Below are positions 33,801 through 43,700 of a stretch of DNA of 64,000 bases, piece after piece. Numbering within the stretch: the first letter of the stretch is position 1; every line of letters starts with the position of its first letter. This DNA comes from Amphibalanus amphitrite. Taxonomy: Eukaryota > Arthropoda > Thecostraca > Balanomorpha > Balanidae. The notes beneath the pieces were generated by a model. The model searched no databases. It worked only from the letters and a program-made list of their open reading frames with translations, and was not told the origin of the DNA. The position numbers and the translations under genes were made by a program. The stretch is taken from positions 248,001 through 312,000 of the forward strand of contig NW_024881599.1 in NCBI RefSeq assembly GCF_019059575.1, in the 5' to 3' direction.

Positions 33801-36800
33801 TTTGGTCACAAGGTAGTTCCCGGGTGGGGCTATCGAACGCCGTTTGAATTTTGAAAATCGGCCGGTAACTTTCCGAGATCTTAGGGGGGGGCCGAAACGG
33901 CCCCTCCCCTACGGGTGGTAGGGTCCGCCGGTAGCCCTACGGGGCGCGGGTTAATTCACACGGCAAAACGAACCACATCGCTCCGATCGTCAAACAGGAA
34001 GAGACCTTCACTCGACTGGGAAACGTCCTGGATTCAGCCTGGCCTCATACCAAAACGTCGGACAATAGCCGTAACGGTCAGCTGGCGGACCGTCTCCGGC
34101 GCCGTGGAGCGGAGCAGGGAGTCTAGTCAGCCGCACATCCCGTGATTTCACGGCTCGTACACGGCACGGCCCGCGGCTGTGCACTGCGTGCGGCGCGTGT
34201 CGCTCGTTGCGTGTGAAGCTCTGTGTCTGAGATAGCCGACTGGCGTGTCGGCCGACGCGTCCCGGTGATCCCGGCACCGCGCGCTGCCCGACACCGTGTC
34301 ACGGACACCCGTGTCACATATGTGTCATATATATGTGTCACGGGCCCGGGGCCACAGAGGTGTTACGGACACATGTGTCACGCAGATGTGTCACGGACAC
34401 GAGACAGAATGCCTGGCCGTGGCCACGTAACCGCACTCCTCTGTGGGTTCAACACAGCAACCTGCATATTGCATATTTCACAATCCCTGCAGAAACTGGC
34501 AGTGGCCTATGTTGTATACCGAAGCAGGCGCAACAGTCCTCATTGGTATGCGGTCGCTTATGTAGCTTCATACCCGTCGCTATGGCGCCAGTCGACAACA
34601 GACCGACACAAACACTCGCGAAAATCCATACTTTCTAATAACCAGGAAATTGACTAATGATCCGCGGATCTGCTTACTGCTTAATTTCAATCGTCTTTTT
34701 GTGCACTGACATCTGAAAAGGCTGGAAGTCGTTAAATTCTGTCAGGTGATTGACATGAGCATATGCGCTTATGCTACGTTCGTGTCGTGCAGGGTTGGCC
34801 AGGAGTGAGTACCTAATGGATGTGAACTGTAATGCTAAGCATTTTTGCTTATCATTTTCTTTTCTATTATTTTGTGCTCGTTGCATCACCACGACATGCG
34901 TAATATTTGACTTTGTTGGTTTGCTTTTAGGCACGGGCAGCTATTCGTACTTTTCGTGCGTGCGTACCACGTATGCACCTGCACTCGCTGAGACCGTCAT
35001 GTTATCATCCGAATGTCATTTCGCATAAGTTTGCTAAGTGATTGATTGTTGCCGACTGACTTGACCCGTTTTTGGACCTCGCCCGTGCCTATATGATCGG
35101 TACTCGCTGGAAACTTTGGAAAGACATCCCTCCCAAGCTCCTAATGAAACGTCTGTGTCCGATCGCTCCTTCGCGGTCCCGGCGGACGGCTGGCACGACG
35201 GTCGTTTGGACCGGGCCGGGCCGCCCACCCTGTCCGTAAAAGGCCGTCTGACCTTCCGCCTCCTCGCCGGTCCCAGGGTGATCCCTGATAGAGCTGCTCG
35301 GTAACGCCCGATCGTGACGTCACAATGACACATCGGCACCGTTTCAGGCCAAGCCGGCGGCGGCGGCGGCGGCCCCGGCAGCCGCCCCCGCCCGCGCGCG
35401 CCGCCCGGAGCCGGCCGCCGAGCCGCGCAAGCCGGCCGCCCGCGCCGCCCCCGCCCCCGCCAGACCGCCGCCCACAGCACCAGCCAAGGAGAACAGGGTA
35501 AGCGACGGACGATGACTGTCGTGATAGCTTCCTCGGTGATTCTGCGTGTGTGATGTATGGAACGATAGTTTGTGATGATGCTCGTGAGTAGACGCAAACG
35601 CAACGGCCAGTTCGAGCTTAGATGCTTTGAAGAGAGTGGGTAACATATGACCGCTGCGGAGTGCTTGATTGCCCATCCTCACTCTCTTACCGACCTGGCC
35701 AAAAAGAACAGTGCTTGTTTGTCTCGCCTGGGCCGCAGCGGCCTCCGCACGCGAGCGCCAGCCTTGGCTGCACGGTCCGCCTTGTGCGACCAGCACAGCT
35801 CGGCCACAGCGCAGAGTGGGCTCCTTGTAAGGACGCGATCCGGCGACTAGCCCGCCCACAGCGGACAGTTGCTCAACACAGCGGGGACGGGCAGCCCAGC
35901 TCTGCGGCCGGTGGTACTGGCGGGGTCCACCGCGACTGGCCTGTGACCGGCCACTCTGCACCAGCAGACCTACCCTGTTTGGTCACAGATATCACGAGCA
36001 GTCCCTAAATCAGAAGGAGGGACAGAGGGCACACCGGAGCAGCAGTCAGCCGCCATCTGTGCAGTCACAATGACATTGACGTGACGGGCGACTTAGCCCA
36101 CCCACAGTTCCGACAGTTCACCGGCATTGCGTAGGAAATGCGGATAGCCTTGAGCGCGCATCCCGAATACGACGGATTTGGTGCGCCGATCTGAGATATC
36201 TGACGGGAAATTTATGAAAGGAACGTCATCAATCACATGTTTTGAAGGTGACATCTCACAGCTCTCAAGGTTTACAGGTTGAGACGCATCAATCATAGAG
36301 AGCACGGGATAAATATGATGTTCATTAATTTGGCACGTCACTGTGCTACCGCGGGCCCAGAAATAAATGAATTAATTTGTTAATGGACCACGGGATGGTT
36401 GTATGAGTCATTGCCTCAGTAGACAGCCTCATTCGCGCTACGCCCAGGCGATAGGGGCCCGCCCGGCAGGTCGTGGGCTTTTTATGATGAAGCAGCACGG
36501 AATGGGTGACCTCTTAACTGCTTCCAATTATGAACTGTTGTCGAATCATGCCACCAAACGCCACAAGCGTACGTCTTTGGGGAGAGGTTTAAAATATTCA
36601 GATTAGCTGAAAAGAGAATTATTTGATCAGAATCAAAAGGCAAGCCTTTTAATGCGTTTTAAATCACATTCTTCTGCGCTTACCTCAAGCTCAATGTCAC
36701 AAAATTGCACCGTACTGACATTCTGTCTGTCTGAACCAGCCCCACTCCCGTCTTGGACTATCCAGTCAGTGTCATGGCCAACACGCCATATGACACGAGA

Positions 36801-37828
36801 AGAGCACACTGTCAATTGCCGTCCAAGTGACGAACCCTTCTCCCCTTTTACAGCCACCGGCGCCTCGTCCGCCGCCGACGGATCCCAACATGGCCCAGTG
36901 CCCGATCTGCCAGCGCCAGTTCAACAAGGACCGGCTCGAGAAACACCAGACCATCTGCGAAAAGTCCTCCAAGAAGAAGCGCAAGGTGTTCGACCCGGTC
37001 AAGATGCGCGTCAAGGGCACAGAGTCAGAGAGCTACCTGCGCAAGATCAAGAGCAAGAAACCTGAGAAGGAGGTGAGGTTAAATGGAGGGATGGGGACTG
37101 AAGGACTACCTACGTGCGAGACCTCTCCTGCGTTGTGATAAGTAGCGCTGGCCCCCGGGTGTCAATGCCTGTAGATAATACAATGAACTTTCGAACCGTA
37201 TCGTTTGTTGTAACTGGTATATTTCAAGCTGATTTTAAAGCGAAAATCACAGCTATCTCTAATAGTTGCTGACCATGAGAGCTCATTTATCGTCGGTACA
37301 TTTGGTCGCTGTCAGATCAATTCTTTATCTCTACCAATAACATTATGTGCCGTGTTTCTACATATGCATTTATTTCGATATTTCGATATGCAGGGAAGGC
37401 AACTGCGTGTTTACTAAAAAAGAAGCCCGACAATTTATGCAGTTCTGTGAATCCCGATCACATCCTCCGTCACGTGCCCAACTGACTGCCACCCTCCGTA
37501 TCGCCAGGCTCCGAAGCCGGCCAAGAAGGACTGGCGCAAGCAGCACGAGGAGTTCATCCGCAACATCCGCGCGGCCAAGAAGGCGCAGCAGCACCTGGCC
37601 AACGGCGGCAAGCTGGAGGACCTGCCGCCCCCGCCGCCGATGGACACCTCCGACTACGTGCAGTGTCCGCACTGCGAGCGGCGCTTCAACGAGGCGGCCG
37701 CCGACCGGCACATCCCCAAGTGCGCCTCCATCTCCAGCAACAAGAGCAAGCCGGGCACCGGCCGCGCCTCCGCCGCCGCCAAGAAGCCGGCGGGCCGCGT
37801 CACGGCCGCGCCCAGGCTGCGCCGCTAG
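12485..37828 (+). CDS. ZC2HC1: ZC2HC1 (FAM164)-family C2HC zinc-finger protein, five coding exons
   Basis: The model is 12485-12571, 15084-15806, 35348-35497, 36854-37072 and 37508-37828. Every exon length is a multiple of three and every junction has AG/GT borders, giving 499 codons plus stop. The N-terminal half is low-complexity, with a GGKVRAMF motif and a SYPLEPIKK motif typical of the family. Two C2HC fingers lie near the C-terminus: Cys336, Cys339, His351, Cys355 and Cys446, Cys449, His461, Cys465. They are joined by a basic KKKRKVFDP segment and an HEEFIRNIRAAK helix. The late position of the fingers resembles ZC2HC1C more than ZC2HC1A, so the paralogue is open. The molecular role of the family is poorly known. 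Intron 3 (15807-35347) is 19.5 kb and filled by a giant foldback transposon. Exon 2 contains a strong internal donor at 15512 (GTAAGT) that could give a shorter isoform. Confidence 0.88.
12735..12810. repeat. (GA)n microsatellite
   Basis: About 75 bp of GA dinucleotides in intron 1 of the ZC2HC1-family gene. Confidence 0.97.
14277..14595 (-). mobile_element. SINE or truncated LINE retroposon
   Basis: A 319-bp unit in intron 1, read on the minus strand, ends with CTAACCCAACAAAACAAAC and is flanked by the direct repeat GCCGAGGATT (14267-14276 and 14596-14605). The A/C-rich tail and target duplication show target-primed retroposition. Its terminal motif resembles that of the SINE at 6828-7003. 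No clear polymerase III box was seen, so it may be the 3' stub of a LINE. Confidence 0.75.
15084..15806 (+). CDS. ZC2HC1: ZC2HC1-family exon 2
   Basis: Acceptor CTCTGGTTTCAG, donor CGC before GTGAGT. It encodes 241 residues: a Gln/Arg-rich start, an Ala/Pro-rich middle, the GGKVRAMF and SYPLEPIKK motifs, and a basic coiled-coil-like end. An alternative donor, GTAAGT at 15512, lies inside it. Confidence 0.8.
16167..16319 (+). repeat. Left terminal inverted repeat of the giant element
   Basis: It starts TAGGGTGACAG and runs to ACGCTTTTA, matching 31131-31281 inverted. It follows the duplication CCTATGAG. Confidence 0.93.
16549..17161 (-). pseudogene. Broken transposon-associated protein, left copy
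   Basis: Two overlapping minus-strand frames carry one protein interrupted by a frameshift near 16910-17007. The first part has KNDLSLLKTLARYED, FARHLWCLSDGLVPLAFFD; the second has VTTSSRTFFVTLGID and VVNDFAERGVALMEAYN, LTKDEDQRQY. I recognise this as the C-terminal part of an uncharacterised family that is repetitive in invertebrate genomes; I cannot name its activity. It may be the only trace of the element's own coding region. Confidence 0.65.
17227..17785 (+). pseudogene. Broken transposon-associated protein, right copy
   Basis: Plus-strand mirror of the copy at 16549-17161. KNDLSLLKTLAW and LVPLAFFDESLP lie in one frame and the remainder (FVTTSSRTFFVTLGIDDG, VVNDFAKRGVALKEAYN) in another from 17381, so it is also frameshifted. 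The two copies differ at scattered codons, showing that both have decayed since duplication. Confidence 0.65.
18025..26905 (+). repeat. 143-bp satellite array, forward orientation (about 54 units)
   Basis: The word ACTTCAAGGT recurs at 18298, 18441, 18584 and onward every 143 bp. A 162-bp spacer (ending in a GACCTTCAAGGTC everted pair) interrupts it near 19480, 19930, 22380, 22830, 25850 and 26440, and also opens the array at 18040. From 18298 to 26849 the distance equals exactly 53 x 143 plus 6 x 162, so almost no indels have accumulated. Units are nearly identical, with a few alternating variants (ATCGAAAACC or ATCCAAAACC; GGACGG or GGAAGG). Each unit carries three TCAAGGTCA words. Confidence 0.97.
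18288..18321 (+). promoter_or_regulatory. Representative triple nuclear-receptor half-site cluster
   Basis: Three exact TCAAGGTCA words start at 18288, 18301 and 18313. This is the published extended half-site for monomer-binding receptors of the FTZ-F1/SF-1 and ERR type. The same triplet recurs in nearly every 143-bp unit of both arrays, about 67 times. The match is direct; binding in vivo is inference. Confidence 0.6.
26918..27402 (+). mobile_element. Truncated TTAGG-core MULE-like element
   Basis: TTAGG-type pentamers (26918-27125, interrupted by CCTTATCCCCGGTAGGC) are followed by degenerate TTTTGGAYGTTGCG repeats ending GGACGCTTTGATACGGACCC. This matches the core and right arm of the complete copy at 60244-61001. 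The left arm is missing; it abuts the end of the satellite array. Confidence 0.75.
27403..27859. other. Apparently single-copy interior of the giant element
   Basis: No coding domain recognised. It lies between the TTAGG element and the 144-bp satellite and could be host sequence captured by the transposon. Confidence 0.4.
27860..28780 (+). repeat. 144-bp satellite array (about 6.5 units)
   Basis: CTTAATCGGCCCTTAAAGG recurs at 27871, 28015, 28159, 28296, 28440, 28584 and 28728, that is every 144 bp with one 137-bp step caused by loss of a CCTTACC repeat. Units are more diverged than those of the 143-bp satellite. The array ends abruptly in the inverted 143-bp array. Confidence 0.92.
28781..31130 (-). 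repeat. 143-bp satellite array, inverted orientation (about 13 units)
   Basis: Reverse complement of the left array, with TGACCTTGA words every 143 bp and the 162-bp spacer near 29525-29660, 29975-30110 and 30995-31125. It joins the right TIR directly through the spacer. Confidence 0.96.
31131..31281 (-). repeat. Right terminal inverted repeat of the giant element
   Basis: Inverted match to 16167-16319, ending CTGTCACCCTA before CCTATGAG. Unlike the left end, it passes directly into the satellite spacer with no coding insertion. Confidence 0.93.
31290..32780. other. Intron 3 sequence, no gene recognised
   Basis: A 97-codon open frame at 31385-31678 has no recognisable domain. The stretch includes a G run at 32089-32107 and no clear repeat structure. 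Confidence 0.4.
32785..33950. mobile_element. TTAA-type (piggyBac-like) element with TGACC arrays
   Basis: Flanked by TTAA on both sides (32781-32784, 33951-33954), with inverted ends CCCGCGCCCCGTAGGGG and CCTACGGGGCGCGGG. It has inner GGGGCCGAAACGGCCCC stems at both ends and clusters of TGACCTGACC at 33449-33478 and 33592-33620. It is the cleanest of the four copies in the window and lacks any coding frame. It lies in intron 3, outside the giant element. Confidence 0.85.
33955..35347. other. End of intron 3
   Basis: No coding domain recognised. It holds the GTGTCAC-rich patch at 34296-34410 and ends with the CACCGTTTCAG acceptor of exon 3. Confidence 0.4.
34296..34410. repeat. Degenerate GTGTCAC / GGACAC repeat
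   Basis: GTGTCACGGACAC-like words and their near-palindromic partners (GTGTCATATATATGTGTCAC) recur about eight times in 110 bp. This is probably a simple-repeat expansion. Confidence 0.75.
35348..35497 (+). CDS. ZC2HC1: ZC2HC1-family exon 3
   Basis: Acceptor GTTTCAG, donor AGG before GTAAGC. It encodes 50 residues of Ala/Pro/Arg-rich linker ending in KENR. The composition is simple, but phase and splice signals fit both neighbours. Confidence 0.72.
35498..36853. other. ZC2HC1-family intron 4
   Basis: No repeat or internal coding unit recognised; it ends with a good pyrimidine tract and acceptor (CCCCTTTTACAG). Confidence 0.45.
36854..37072 (+). CDS. ZC2HC1: ZC2HC1-family exon 4, first C2HC finger
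   Basis: Acceptor TTTTACAG, donor GAG before GTGAGG. It holds the first finger (CPIC, then H and C spaced 11 and 3) followed by the KKKRK basic stretch. Confidence 0.9.
37508..37828 (+). CDS. ZC2HC1: ZC2HC1-family exon 5, second C2HC finger and stop
   Basis: Acceptor TATCGCCAG. It encodes KKDWRKQHEEFIRNIRAAK, the Pro run, the second finger (CPHC with H and C spaced 11 and 3) and a basic Ala-rich tail ending RR before TAG. Confidence 0.9.
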   Translation, partial: APKPAKKDWRKQHEEFIRNIRAAKKAQQHLANGGKLEDLPPPPPMDTSDYVQCPHCERRFNEAAADRHIPKCASISSNKSKPGTGRASAAAKKPAGRVTAAPRLRR

Positions 37829-40386
37829 AGCGTCCTGGGTCGTCGACGGTGGCGCCCCCGGTAGGGGTGCCAATGACTGGCTCAGCCACACACCGAGGAG
37901 CTGACTTTCAAATAGGACGCTAGCGGGGCGAAAATGATACCCGACTTGTGACCCAAGAGCAGTGATGGTGGGACTCGGTCTTTCGCCACAAAAGCCTGAC
38001 AGGTCCGCTTCATCCCCTGAAGAGGGTAAGGATGGTCGTTTTAGAGACCGACAGCGCGGTTGGGATCACGGCGTCCTGCATTATGGTGTAGCAGACAGCT
38101 TAGCCACCCTTCCCTTCCCCGTATACTTCACCGGCCTGAGCCTGTCGGCGGCTTCTCGCGTTGTGCTTGAAAGCAGCACATCATTTTATGGTCTTCCACG
38201 CACTATACCCGACCTCCATAGAAAGTCATTCAGTTTTAGCTGCTTCTAAGCACCAGCTGTATTTGTGATAAGTTTCCTACGCATCTCCTCCGCGATGCTT
38301 AGTTCTCCAACTTTATTTGGTTACGTTCGACCGTTTGAATCACGTTTACGTAGCTATCTAAGTAAGACTTCCTGAACCTTCAATGAAAAGCAAGAAGCGG
38401 GTCTCATCAGAGGAATGCATCTGTTCATTGGTCATCGTAATATGATCCCCAAGAACAAGGTAATACAACGAGGTCAATCATCAGGCCAACATCACTGAAC
38501 TCATCGTTCAACAGTGATGCAAGAACAAACTTAGCGACTCCAAGGCTGGTCGTTTTCTCTTTGGTTTCAGCAACCGTGATGCGTTGGTAAATGTGGAGCC
38601 CGCAGTCGTAAAAAACTACTGTCATTATGTACATATATGACTGTTGAATCGAACGCGACCAAAGTAGGTAGGAGGACAGAGCGAATATATACATTTGAAT
38701 GCGTCATCCGAAGTTATTTATGACGTCCATAACCGTTGACTGAATGCTGTCTCGAATTTCTGAGCGATGGAGTCTGGTCGCTTGAATGAGTGCTGACATT
38801 GTAAGATGCTGTGCTGCGTAGTAGATGCGGTGAAAGCATCCGATGCATGCTTGCTATATAGTATTACGGATGGATGTTCGGGAGCAACGAAGCCTACTTG
38901 AGCAGAAACGTCCATTTCTGTGATACGTTGGTAACTGTGGCGCGCGCGCCCTTAGACTATGCGAGAGCGATGTGGCATGATGATGATGCAGCAGGTGGAA
39001 CTATGGTGGATGTAAACGCGGAAGTGTTCCTTCTGGGCGTAAGCGCTGTTTCGAAGTCTAGAGCGATCGCGTAATATCCATCCTCATTATCTAATAGCAC
39101 TTCACGAAACCGCATCACTGACCAGAGACTGGTGAGAACAGTGAAGGGATTTCAATTAATGACCGCATTTCACTGGTCTGTAACAAGTCAGCTTCAGTAG
39201 TACCGTGGTAGCCTTCATCGGAAGGAGAGACGTGACTTGCGAGACGCAATGTCAGGAGCGCTGTGGTATGTGGAACTGTGGATGCTTGTCGTCTTGACGG
39301 GGCCTGTCTGGACGCAGGTTTCGCATTTGAGCGGAAGCTTAACTCCTCGTACGCGTCGATAATTTGTATAAAATAAACGGTGAAAACCCCTCCAGTCGCG
39401 TGTGCTCAAAATCGAAACATCATGGCGCGGATCCAGGATCGTACGCCATATGCTAATGTGGCGATTGCTCATATGGAAATGTCCGTCACGCAAAACCAAT
39501 ACTGATCGGTCGTCGCTGAAATAGGTAAGTAGCCTAAGAAGATTAAGTACATATCATTCGACATCAACGTAAGTAATGGTGCGGATAATATCCCTCCCAA
39601 AAGGACAATTTTTGAACAAGGTCGCTTATTTATTGAGAGCAAAAAATTCATCCAGCACTATCACGCTGCACGGAACCATGCTGTTACTCATTGACAATGT
39701 GTGTATGCATACGCACACACAGCTGACGCCTGACAGACAAGTGCCCCACGCATCCTAGTAAAAATGCCGACCAAATGTTACCAGTTGCAATCAAAACGTG
39801 AGAAACAAGGCAAGCAAAATGGATATACATGACGACGAATGCCTTTCCAAAAACACAAGTAACCAACAATGTGCACACGAGTTTGGTGATGCCAACATTA
39901 CCAAAAATTTACCGTTCAACGCAGCAGTATGACCCTACTGAGATACAAGACCAACACATAGCTCCTATCTCCCAGCAGCTGGCACCCGCTGACTCACTGA
40001 CGCAGAGCAGAGCCGGGGAGCCCCGTCCCAGACACCCTGCGTGCGACACATCGGCGCAGCGCCATAGATAATACCGGGCAGTCGCAGCATCCTGCGGCGG
40101 GCAGCGCCATCATGGGTAACTACACACCTGCCTCACAAGACGCTCCTTAACCTAATCTTTGTACAGTTGCCTTCGGGCCCACATCGCGCTGCCTCTCTGG
40201 CTCGTCTCTCATATTCCAGCATCCAGCAACGCGGGATACCCTACCTTCCAATGACCATGTCAACAGACACATCACCAAACACTTTCGTTCGGTCGTTCAC
40301 ACTCCTGACACAGACCCAGTTCGGTCGATCGCATTTCTTCCTTCGTTTCACCACCATCCTGACGGCGGCCGGCGCGGTCGGCCCCC
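37829..40386. other. Intergenic region between two convergent genes
   Basis: The ZC2HC1-family gene ends at 37828 (plus) and the zinc-finger gene ends at 40387 (minus), so this 2.5 kb holds both 3' UTRs. No open frame with a domain was seen. I could not choose a poly(A) signal with confidence. Confidence 0.5.
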
Positions 40387-40798
40387 TCACTCGAGCGTGT
40401 CCCTCTCGCACACGCCCATCTCCTTGTACGGCTTCACGGCGAACGTGGGCACCGTGTCGCGGATGCTGGGCGGCAGACACTCGCGGAACCGGTCGTGCTT
40501 CTCCTGCGGCATGTTGAACGCCAGCAGGCTCTTTTTGAGCCAGCAGGCGCGGCAGCGCGTGTCGGTCGAGTTGCGCGGCACCAGCACCGGGATGTGGCAC
40601 TGGCCCAGTCCCAGCTGGCACTGCACCGGCTGCGTCTGCGGCTGGCGCGCCACGAACTTGCGGCACGCCTCGCAGGCGAACGAGCCGTACATGCGGCACT
40701 GTTCGGTGTACGTGTAGTACTTGGTTCCGCCGCAGACGCCGCACGTCACGTAGCCGGGCGAGGTGCTGGCCGGCGGTGGGCCCGTGTCCAGAGGGGGG
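40387..40798 (-). CDS. Zinc-finger gene, last exon (receptor-DBD-like Cys module)
   Basis: Acceptor GCCGCCAGCAG; the single leading base completes Ser382 with the preceding exon. Carries all eight module cysteines and ends CERDTLE before TGA at 40389-40387. Confidence 0.87.
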
Positions 40799-43700
40799 CT
40801 GCTGGCGGCAGGCGCGGGCACCCGAGTCACAGTCACACGGTAATCAAAAGAGGCCGCTCTCCTGTACATACTGTAGTCAGTCTTGAAAGTACCGCTGTAT
40901 CAGTGCGGTGGACTTATCAAGCCCGACTGAGGAAAGGCTACTAATTTGAGAGTAACGAGCCAGGTGACCTGGGGGATGGATAAGGATTCAGTCTTGTTCA
41001 ATGATTCTCCAATTTAGCAGCCTTTCCTCGGTCGGGCTTGATGGATCCACCTCACCGATGAGCGAAGACTGACTGTACGGTACATCTGACACAGTAACAC
41101 ATGAACATCGTAAGAGGCCGCTCAAGTAGAATATGCATATTTTTAGACCCCCAGCTTATTAAGATTTGATTACGCGCTCATGATAACCCATTCAAGCCAT
41201 GGCGAAAACGATATATGACATGTTGTTGGCATGTGATTGCACTGTGAAACAAAAATAAAAGGGAATGACAAAAAAGTAAAATAATGTATGCAGAGTCGAC
41301 TGTAGAGTAATGCCAGGGACAGATACTATAAATTTCAGTCCACGGGTGATGATAAACAGTAGGCCCAACACTGGCTTGAGTTGTTTGTTGATTGCAGCTT
41401 TAGGACGCAAACAGAAGCTCACGGATGAACGTTAAAACCATGGTAAACGGTACAGGGCTGCAGGCCATGGCGTGAGCCAGAAGGTGTTTTTTCGCTGAAT
41501 ATGGAACGCCTTTCGGCAGGCTCAGGACCTCAAGTATTGGAACTGTGGATGTTTGAGCACCGCAAATCCGCCGTCCCAGAGCGCCGGATTGGCTCTGACC
41601 TTGACCCCTGCCGTCTGTTGTGGGCTGGCCCCAAAGCGAAGCCGGCGAGCTAGGGCGGCGAATTTGCGGTGCCCGAACACCTACAGTTCTTAACAATTTT
41701 TCACCTACGTCTTTTACGACCTAACTGCATTCTATAAATATTCAAATTGCCTGAAGAGGACAGGAACACTCAGGGGGAAATGACATACGGAACAGCAAGT
41801 AAGGAAAGGAATACTTACTGGAGACGAAAACGAAGGATCAACTACATAGGTATGCCAAGGCAAACAAACGCAAACGCATCTGACGCTTACGCAACAAAAT
41901 GTCCGATCGAATTTATTGTCCGAACGTTGATCAATTATGTCTGCTATTGACCAATTGATTTACAAAAAAAAAAAACGAAAACAAACAAACAAGAATGCAA
42001 AGGAGTGCGCAAAGACCGAGCTCTCTATATTCAACAACAAACCCTACCAACTTTTACATCCGATATAATTTGTACATACTCTGACATCTACCGAATGAGC
42101 GACAAATTTACACTTAACCAATTTTCAGATGCCACATACAGAGACAATGTCTCTGTATGTGGCATCTGTATGTGGCAATGGCCAATGATTGTAGAGCACC
42201 CAAGTTGTTGCCACGATACCTAACTACAGATCTCGACCAATGCCCTGGTCAGCGGCTGGCAGACAGCTCATGAAAGCAGAGTGAATTGGATGAGCACAGC
42301 CGCTGCAGCGTCAAGTTCTGCCCTTAGCTCTCCCCTTCTCTGACCCACAACGTTCTGTTCCGCCTTTGGCTCTCCCTTCCGGCCTGTCCGCGGCAGTGTC
42401 ACCTGCGCTCAACACTCCCTATTCACTGTCTAGTCACTAGTTCCGGGTTACATGACTGTCTCCAGCACCCCTCCCCCTCCCTCTAACTAAGTAATCTTGC
42501 CTCTCACTGGTCAGACCAGCGGTGTCATATTCTGCCCTCAGTCCCCCATCCTGTCCCCTCACCGATCCTGACCTGCCAACAGCTTGACCCACCCCCGTCC
42601 CAGTCCGTGTCACCGAGCCTCGACTGACCTGGCGCGCGGCAGCGGCATCGGGTCGGGCGGCTGGTACACCCGGTACTGGGTCTGATGGTAGATGGGGTCG
42701 CGCTGGCCGGGCCGCAGCGCCGGGATCTCCGACGGCAGCACGGCGTACTCCTCCGGCTCGGCGCCCTCCTCCTCCTGCTGCTGCCGCCGCCGCAGCTCCT
42801 GCTGCTGCTGCTGCTGAGAGCGCGACAGCTTCAGCTTCATCGGCGCGCCCGACACGGAGCGCACGGCGAACGTGTCGGCCGTGCGCGCCGCGTGGACGGC
42901 TGCCGAGGAGCCGCCGCGACCCCGACCCCGGCCGGCCGGCGGCTCCGGCTGCCGCGTCCGCAGGTTCTCCTGGGGGCGAGGAGACACGAAACTGGTAAGG
43001 ACGGAGACAGCTGATGAAACCTGGCAATAAAGTAAAACAACATTGCGGTTGTCCAAAACAGCAGATTACACAAAAGTCTGAATTTGGAAGGCATGATCCA
43101 TCGCTGTAGGGGAAGTTGGTCTCATGATCGACAACGTAAATAAACTACCACAGCGTCTGCACTTGCAAGCTTATGAGCTCATCCATACACAAAACTGTCA
43201 ACCAACTCATTTACAACACATCTCAGTCTCCCGCCACAACCCACTCAGGCATACTGAACACACTGACCTGGAACTTGCTCCAGGCCTTCATGGCGTGCTC
43301 GCGATGGAACTGTTTGAGATGGTGCAGCACCGACTGCGGATCGCGGAACTTGGACTGGCACACACGGCACACGTACGCCTCCTTCTTGCCTGTAAGATGC
43401 ATCACGATACGGCATATTACAGCACGACAGATTACTTATAACCGTCTCAGACCATGGATCATAGACAATTATGGATTCATCACGTTCACTTTGATATTTG
43501 AGAAACTGTTTCAGACGTCATACGTCTCTCACTACGTCTCTCAGTACGTTACAACAAGCTATTGCGACGTATAACTGAGAGTTGAATTATGAGAGCGAAT
43601 ATTGTCCGAACAGTCGATGGACCACTGACCGTCCTGTCGCTTTTTGGCGGCCTGCGGCGGCGGCAGCAGTCGGCGGGGCGGCGCTGGCGGCCGGGACGCG

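Noticed and set aside
35034..35603. 189-codon minus-strand protein
   Set aside because: It is the GC-rich shadow of the plus-strand Ala/Pro exon at 35348-35497.
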